A stretch of 64,000 bases of DNA from Thermothelomyces thermophilus ATCC 42464 (lineage: Eukaryota; Ascomycota; Sordariomycetes; Sordariales; Chaetomiaceae). The translations under genes were made by a program, and so were the position numbers. Positions 59,500 to 64,000 of the stretch are shown piece after piece. How positions within the stretch are numbered: position 1 is the first letter of the stretch; every line of letters starts with the position of its first letter. Under the pieces are notes generated by a model. That model made no database searches and was not told the DNA's origin. It was given only the letters and a program-made list of their open reading frames with translations. The stretch spans positions 3,276,001 to 3,340,000 of the forward strand of contig NC_016478.1 in the NCBI RefSeq assembly GCF_000226095.1. Reading direction: 5' to 3'.

Positions 59500-61204
59500 C
59501 TAGCCGCCCAGGAATGGTCTCTGAGTGTTCCGTGCCCTCTCCGAGCTATAGGCATCCAGCTTCACAGCCACGAAGCAACACTCGACAGCGGCCTTGCCAT
59601 TTCTGGAACCCTGAATCTTCAATCGCCACTGTCCCGTCTTGACGATCCACTCCTCTGCATTTCCGCCTTGCTCATCTACTCTCCTCCTCTTCCTCGACAT
59701 CAGCGCGGTGTCCGCGTTACCCGTCATCCACGATAGGTCTTCTCCCTCCTCGGCGACCGGTGTCCAGGGCTTCCCGTCCAACACCACGCTCGTGTCTGAG
59801 TCGAGAATGGCCTTGACAAGATCCTCGCTAAGCGGGGTATTTCCTGGGGAAAGCGAGGCGGTGCTCCGGCCGGGCGCCGTCAGAAGCCCCGGCTGGGCCG
59901 CAGACGGCAGGTTCAGCTTGGTCGCGATGACCTCCAGCAGCTTGGTCACGCGGGCACGCATCTCGCCGAAGAACTCGGCCCTCGCCTCCACCACCGTGCC
60001 GCCGCTGCCGGCGCCGCATCCCGCCGCCTGACCGGGCACCAGCCGGAGCCTCGTGCTCTCGCCCCCGATCTCCAGCACCAGCTCGTTGGGCCGTTCGTCC
60101 ACGTAGGGCCGCGCGTAGTTGACCCAGCCGGCGAGCGGATCGGCCGGGGTCGGCTCGCCGGCGACCGAGATGCCGCTCTTGAGGATGTCGCCCAGCCGCA
60201 GCACAATCTCGCTCCTCCCGCGGGCCAGGTTGAACGACACGGCGTGCGGGATCAGCTTCTGCTCCAGGCCCTTGAGGTTGAAGTAGCGGCAGTCCCGCAG
60301 CAGCTGGGCGCGATGCTGCTCGCTCCGGATCTCGATTGGGTAGCCGCGCAGCAGGTGCAGCAGCTCGGCAAAGATCTCCGGGCTGCGGCCCTCGACCGAG
60401 GGAGGTGCGATGGAGGGCGGGCGCAGGAGCCCCTCGCGGTCGAGCCCTGGGAAGACTTCGCCGCCCGGGGGGGAGAAGAAGGCGGCGAAGCCGAGAGTGA
60501 AGAAGTTGGGCGAGTTGCCCGGGTCGGAAAAGAGGTCGCGCGGGATGCGGAACTGCACGCCGCCAATGGTGGTGAAGATTGATTCTTCGTAAAGCTGGGA
60601 GACTAGCTTGGGGACTGACAGCCGGGGATTAGAATCAGGCCGCTGCGTGTATCAGACGAGGAGGGGGGATCATGAATCTTACTTACGGTGGTAAAACTGG
60701 GCGTCAGCAAACAGGCGCACAAAGTGTGTCGCATCGCGCGGCTGGACATGGTATCCCTGGAGGTGGAGCGCAATGTCCCTGAACGTGACAGGGTCGCGGT
60801 CGATGTAGAGCGTGCGGATGGCAGAGCTGATATCCTGACCGGCTTCTTCAGCCTGCTTGATCTGGCACCTAAAGTATTGTGAGAAGTAAGAGGGCGCTAA
60901 AGATGGAGCAGAAGGGCGGGTCAGCGATAACTCATGTGTAAGGGGATCGCTCGGGGGTCATCGTCAGAGCCGTCAGAGCCGCCCCGGCAATACCCCTCGC
61001 CGATGCGAAGCACACACCATCAGATGATATTGAGGCACCGGAAAGCTTAAACAGCTCAGATCCGAGTTGGATTGGAAAGACGCGCTCATGCGGAAGGATG
61101 TTGGGGATGTGGTGAGTAGCATTTTTTGATTCCGGCGCGATGGTCTGCTCCTCGGCGCTCAGTGTGGACGAGCGCGTGTCGTGCGCGTCGGCCGAGTTGG
61201 CCAT
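59500..61204 (-). CDS. BTB/POZ-domain protein of the Mrp8-like fungal family (3 exons, 503 aa)
   Basis: Exons are 61204-61018, 60896-60687 and 60614-59500, with phases in agreement. The segment VFPIQLGSELFKLSGASISSD opens a BTB (T1-type) fold. It continues through DPVTFRDIALHLQGYHVQP and FVRLFADAQFYHLPKLVSQLYEESIFTTIGG, and a second similar repeat begins at VQFRIPRDLFSDPGNSPNFFTLGFAAFF and runs to the RDCRYFNLKGLEQKLIP helix. So there are two tandem BTB-like units in the first about 300 residues. The C-terminal 200 residues hold a basic patch MSRKRRRVDE. Yeast Mrp8 has the same opening motif, but its role is unclear; a cullin-3 adaptor role is only a possibility. Confidence 0.85.
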
Positions 61205-61738
61205 GGCTTCAGCAGTGTGAAAGCACCGGGGTAAGAAGACCTCATGCGAAATGCTCTGTCACGGTCCCTGAGGTAAGGGATTTCCGGACTTCCCACCTCT
61301 TCTCCCCTGGGGAAGAAGTATCGCGATTATAATCAAGTTATTAAGTCGGTACCTTAACCTAACAGCCTGCGCCGGCGGTCCTCAAGACAGGCGCATTCAT
61401 CGCCGGCCAGCTGACTGGCACGTGGCTGGATTAGGCAAGCACCTTGTCGAATGTCACAAGTCCCTGCCAGAGCCGTGCCTGCACAGGGCAAGCCGAACGA
61501 AGTTGGTGGCGCTGGGGCCATGCGGATTACACTATCATCTGGTCAGCCCCGCAAACCCCCCACAAGGAGAAGGCAGTGAAACGGCTGGTCGGGGCGCCTT
61601 GAAGGCGCGGCCATGGGATATTCCCATTCCCAGAGGCCGTAATTGTCTACTTCTCGGCCTGCTCTTGCTTGTACCCCCGAAATTCCATGTTCAAGAGAGA
61701 TGGCGCAAACAGACAAAAAAAAGGATCTGAAAAGGTAA
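61205..61738. other. Intergenic, 534 bp
   Basis: It is the promoter of the BTB gene on the left and the tRNA 3' flank on the right. No other gene is recognised. Confidence 0.5.
61714..61738 (-). terminator. RNA polymerase III terminator of tRNA-Gly
   Basis: On the minus strand a TTTT run follows the tRNA 3' end within about 6 bases, and a second run of eight or more T lies about 10 bases further on. Confidence 0.7.
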
Positions 61739-61824
61739 TGCGCGATCCGAGATTCGAACTCGGGTCACTCGCTAATCCAAGAGGAGATGGGAAGCGAGAA
61801 TTCTAACCACTGAACTAATCGCGC
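61739..61824 (-). tRNA. tRNA-Gly (CCC) with a 14-nt intron
   Basis: The cloverleaf is complete. The acceptor stem pairs GCGCGAT with ATCGCGC, with discriminator A. The D-arm is TAGTTCAGTGGTTAGA (A box) and the T-arm CCGAGTTCGAATCTCGG (B box). The anticodon stem pairs CTCGC with GCGAG, and the loop reads TT-CCC-A. A 14-nt insert (gene positions 38-51) sits right after position 37, the canonical intron site, leaving 72 nt when removed. The anticodon CCC reads GGG glycine codons. Confidence 0.95.
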
Positions 61825-62773
61825 CTGTTTTCTCGTTGGCATCCTACTGATGTTGTTTCAACCTATCTGTAACCAACTGTTGATCCTCAGAAGACCAAAA
61901 CACACCCAATACGGGTACTCTCGCCAACCGATCTAGATTTTCAAACTGGTACCCTCTGTCGTTCCTGGCAGGCAAAAGCAAAACTTTGGCAGAAAAAGTA
62001 AACGTAGTTGCCTTTGGAAAACTTCCATACTTCAAGGTTGTTGTTGGTTTTAGTACGATATTTCAATGCGGAGCTGTCTCGGTACCTTTCTAAAGGTACT
62101 ATCGCGACCTCATTCTCGAGGAAGTGGTTCAACCAGTTTCTGTTTGCCAGTCAGGCAACGGAAGGCTGCCTGCTCCTCGGGCCGGACCCGGCTCCGGATG
62201 CCGTTGATTGTCCCGGCAATGCGGAAAGGGCTGCCCACCCGGATACGTTGCGATGCCTCATTGGCAGCAGAAGATGGGGGTTGATACGGCTGTCGCATTC
62301 GGTCATGGAGGATGCCTCTTGAGTCTCACTGGCCCGACCTTGCTTTCGGTGAGTGGTCTCGTCGCGGGGTGCGAGACCTCTGCGCGGCTTGCCTTGAACC
62401 GAGAGGCTCAACGCCAATCATGTCATATCGTCTGTCTGCCGATCGCTGCACTGAGGCCAGATGCAGGTTGCGCCTGTCCGTGACCGGCCGACGCAACGGG
62501 CCGGGCGGGTGTTGCCTCGGCCGCGGGAAATCACGAAATCATTGTTGGAAGGCAATGTTAGACATTGCAAGAGATATTATTATCGGCTTGCGTGAGGGGG
62601 AGGTTGAAATGGAGGGAGGGAAGGAGTGCATAAAGGGCTAATTAACATCCTGCCACTTCTCACCAGCAAAGCGGCGGCAACCCAAGTCTCTTTACTGAAC
62701 CGAGTCTCTCTGGCATTCTGCACACGATCATAACCACAGACAATCTATCTGCACTGGCACCCCGTCGGCGGTG
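61825..62773. other. Intergenic, 949 bp
   Basis: It holds the tRNA 5' flank and the promoter of the coiled-coil gene. A perfect inverted repeat GTACCTTT-CT-AAAGGTAC lies at 62082-62099. Many short overlapping frames occur at 62,000-62,640 but none has gene character. Confidence 0.45.
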
Positions 62774-64000
62774 ATGACTTCAATACGTGAGAATAAGGCC
62801 TGGATGGAACAAGGCCTCCTTGCCCTGAAGGATGCGAAAAGTCGACTCAGTGTAGCTTCAGTCGAAGGTCTGATCGCCATCATCGACGAAATTGCTAGGC
62901 TCAGAACAGAAAACGAAGAGCTCCGAACGCAAGCTACTGCGAAAGCCACTGAGGCCATCGGGTTGATTCAACACTCGAAGAATGAGGCTGATTCCGCAAA
63001 AGCCGAGAGCCTCGAGACCAAAAAGCAACTTGACACTGTTAAAGCGGAGAAAAAGGACACGGAAAAGAAACTGGCCAAGGTCGAAGCCGAGCTCAGGCAG
63101 AGTATCGAGAAAGCATCAGGACTTGAGGCCAAATACAGGCAGGAACAGCAGGAATTAGAGGCTGAATTGAGAGACAGGGATGAGGAGCTGGAGGAGCTGC
63201 GTGAGCATTCCGTTGAGCTCAAAGAGGTTGCCGAAAACAAAGAGGAATTGTAGGTCCCGATGCGGTGCTGTCCTCAGCGCGAGGCTAACAAGTCGGAAAA
63301 CAGATACGCGGCACTCGAGACCATCAGAACCGAGGCCATAAAGCTGGCCCTGACTTACTTTGGGATGGAACTGCAGCTTGGGACAGACGACGATCTCTGG
63401 AAGAAAGCCAAGGCTCAGTCGACCGGCATGCCCAAGCCTCGGTCAAGCCCCGACCTCGCGAGGCGGATGCGAGTGGCGCTCATGCTCTCCGTAGTTGCCC
63501 GGGAGTTGTGCCAGCATGTTTTTCAGCCAGCGTACCTTTCCGAGCAGGTACGAGGCATCGACAGTTTTCTGAGAGACCTTGCAAAACGAGACCCCGAGCA
63601 AGAATCACATCTGCGATCGGTTCTCCTGAAGACCGAAAACCCAGCGAAAACCCGCATCGGTTCAATGAACCGTTGGGTCGACCAGTTAGTGCACGACTCC
63701 TTCGATGGCATTTCCAAAGTCGCCTCCACTGCGATTCCGAACGACAAAGTCGGAGAGTTCGAGGCGGACCTGCTGAGGCTCTGCGAGACGGCCTACGAAA
63801 AATGGAGGTTCATCCAAACCCTCAAGAACCACATACGCCCGGACTTTGCCATCGGATTCTCCCTCGAGCAGGAGGAGGACAAATGGAGCCCGCTCCCGTC
63901 CACCGTCCCGTCTCCATTGCAATCCCCCAAAGCGAAGCAGCAACGGGCGAATGGCACCGCATCTGCCCAGGCGACACCCAAAAAATCTCAGCCTTCCGCG
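62774..64000 (+). CDS. Uncharacterised coiled-coil protein, 5' part (runs off the window)
   Basis: Exon 1 is 62774-63249. After a 54-bp intron (GTAGGT...ACAG, branch GCTAAC near 63,285) exon 2 starts at 63304 and is open to the window edge, giving 391 codons so far. Residues about 35-160 are a long charged coiled coil (RLRTENEELRTQA..., EAELRDRDEELEELREHSVELKEV). The following part is globular: RRMRVALMLSVVARELCQHVFQPAYLSE, HLRSVLLKT and EKWRFIQTLKNHIRPDF. I recall similar uncharacterised proteins in Sordariomycetes but no function. The C-terminus is Pro/Ser-rich as far as seen. The in-frame GTG just before is not taken as the start. Confidence 0.8.

Noticed and set aside
62000-62640. Overlapping frames on both strands suggesting a small gene
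   Set aside because: They have no splice pattern, no family motif and no codon bias consistent with one frame; probably promoter DNA of the coiled-coil gene.
1-64000. CRISPR arrays, operons, riboswitches or bacterial-type mobile elements
   Set aside because: Introns, Kozak starts and gene families are eukaryotic; no regularly spaced repeats were seen.

Overview
The window looks like nuclear DNA of a filamentous ascomycete, most likely a Sordariomycete of the Sordariales/Chaetomiaceae kind. The reasons are short GT-AG introns with CTRAC-type branch sites, GC-rich genes, and a block of transposons changed almost only by C-to-T/G-to-A transitions, the mark of repeat-induced point mutation (RIP). 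Species is not established.

Bases 1 to about 34,750 are an AT-rich, RIP-degraded nest of LTR retrotransposon fossils. The oldest layer is one Ty1/Copia element on the minus strand, seen in three pieces (8911-9750, 24956-25587, 33154 to about 34,550). Three Ty3/Gypsy chromoviruses sit in it: G2 (+), G3 (-) and G5 (-). Two of them were hit again: G1 (+) lies in G2 and G4 (+) lies in G3. Three insertions show both LTRs and 5-bp target duplications. G4 shares gag-pol and the last half of its LTR with the others, but the block between them (an antisense accessory ORF region plus U3) is a different version. No intact gene is visible in this half.

The boundary near 34.75 kb is abrupt. Next to it is a zone of damaged host genes: the 5' head of a membrane-protein gene (34.77-35.0 kb), a Fungal_trans_2-like regulator whose frame is cut by one TGA before its conserved C-terminus (35.8-38.0 kb), and a decayed short-chain dehydrogenase (SDR) copy (38.17-38.74 kb) back to back with an intact SDR (39.69-40.68 kb).

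From 41.8 kb on the window is dense housekeeping sequence: frataxin (-), AP-3 sigma (+), a small mitochondrial-type membrane protein (-), cytosolic leucyl-tRNA synthetase (+), a Ser/Thr-rich GPI-type surface protein (+), DPH3 (-), the endocytic scaffold EDE1 (-), alpha-tubulin (-), a BTB protein (-), an intron-containing tRNA-Gly(CCC) (-), and the start of an uncharacterised coiled-coil protein (+) running off the right edge. These genes do not form a pathway. Exon borders were worked out by hand from reading frame, splice signals and remembered family sequences.
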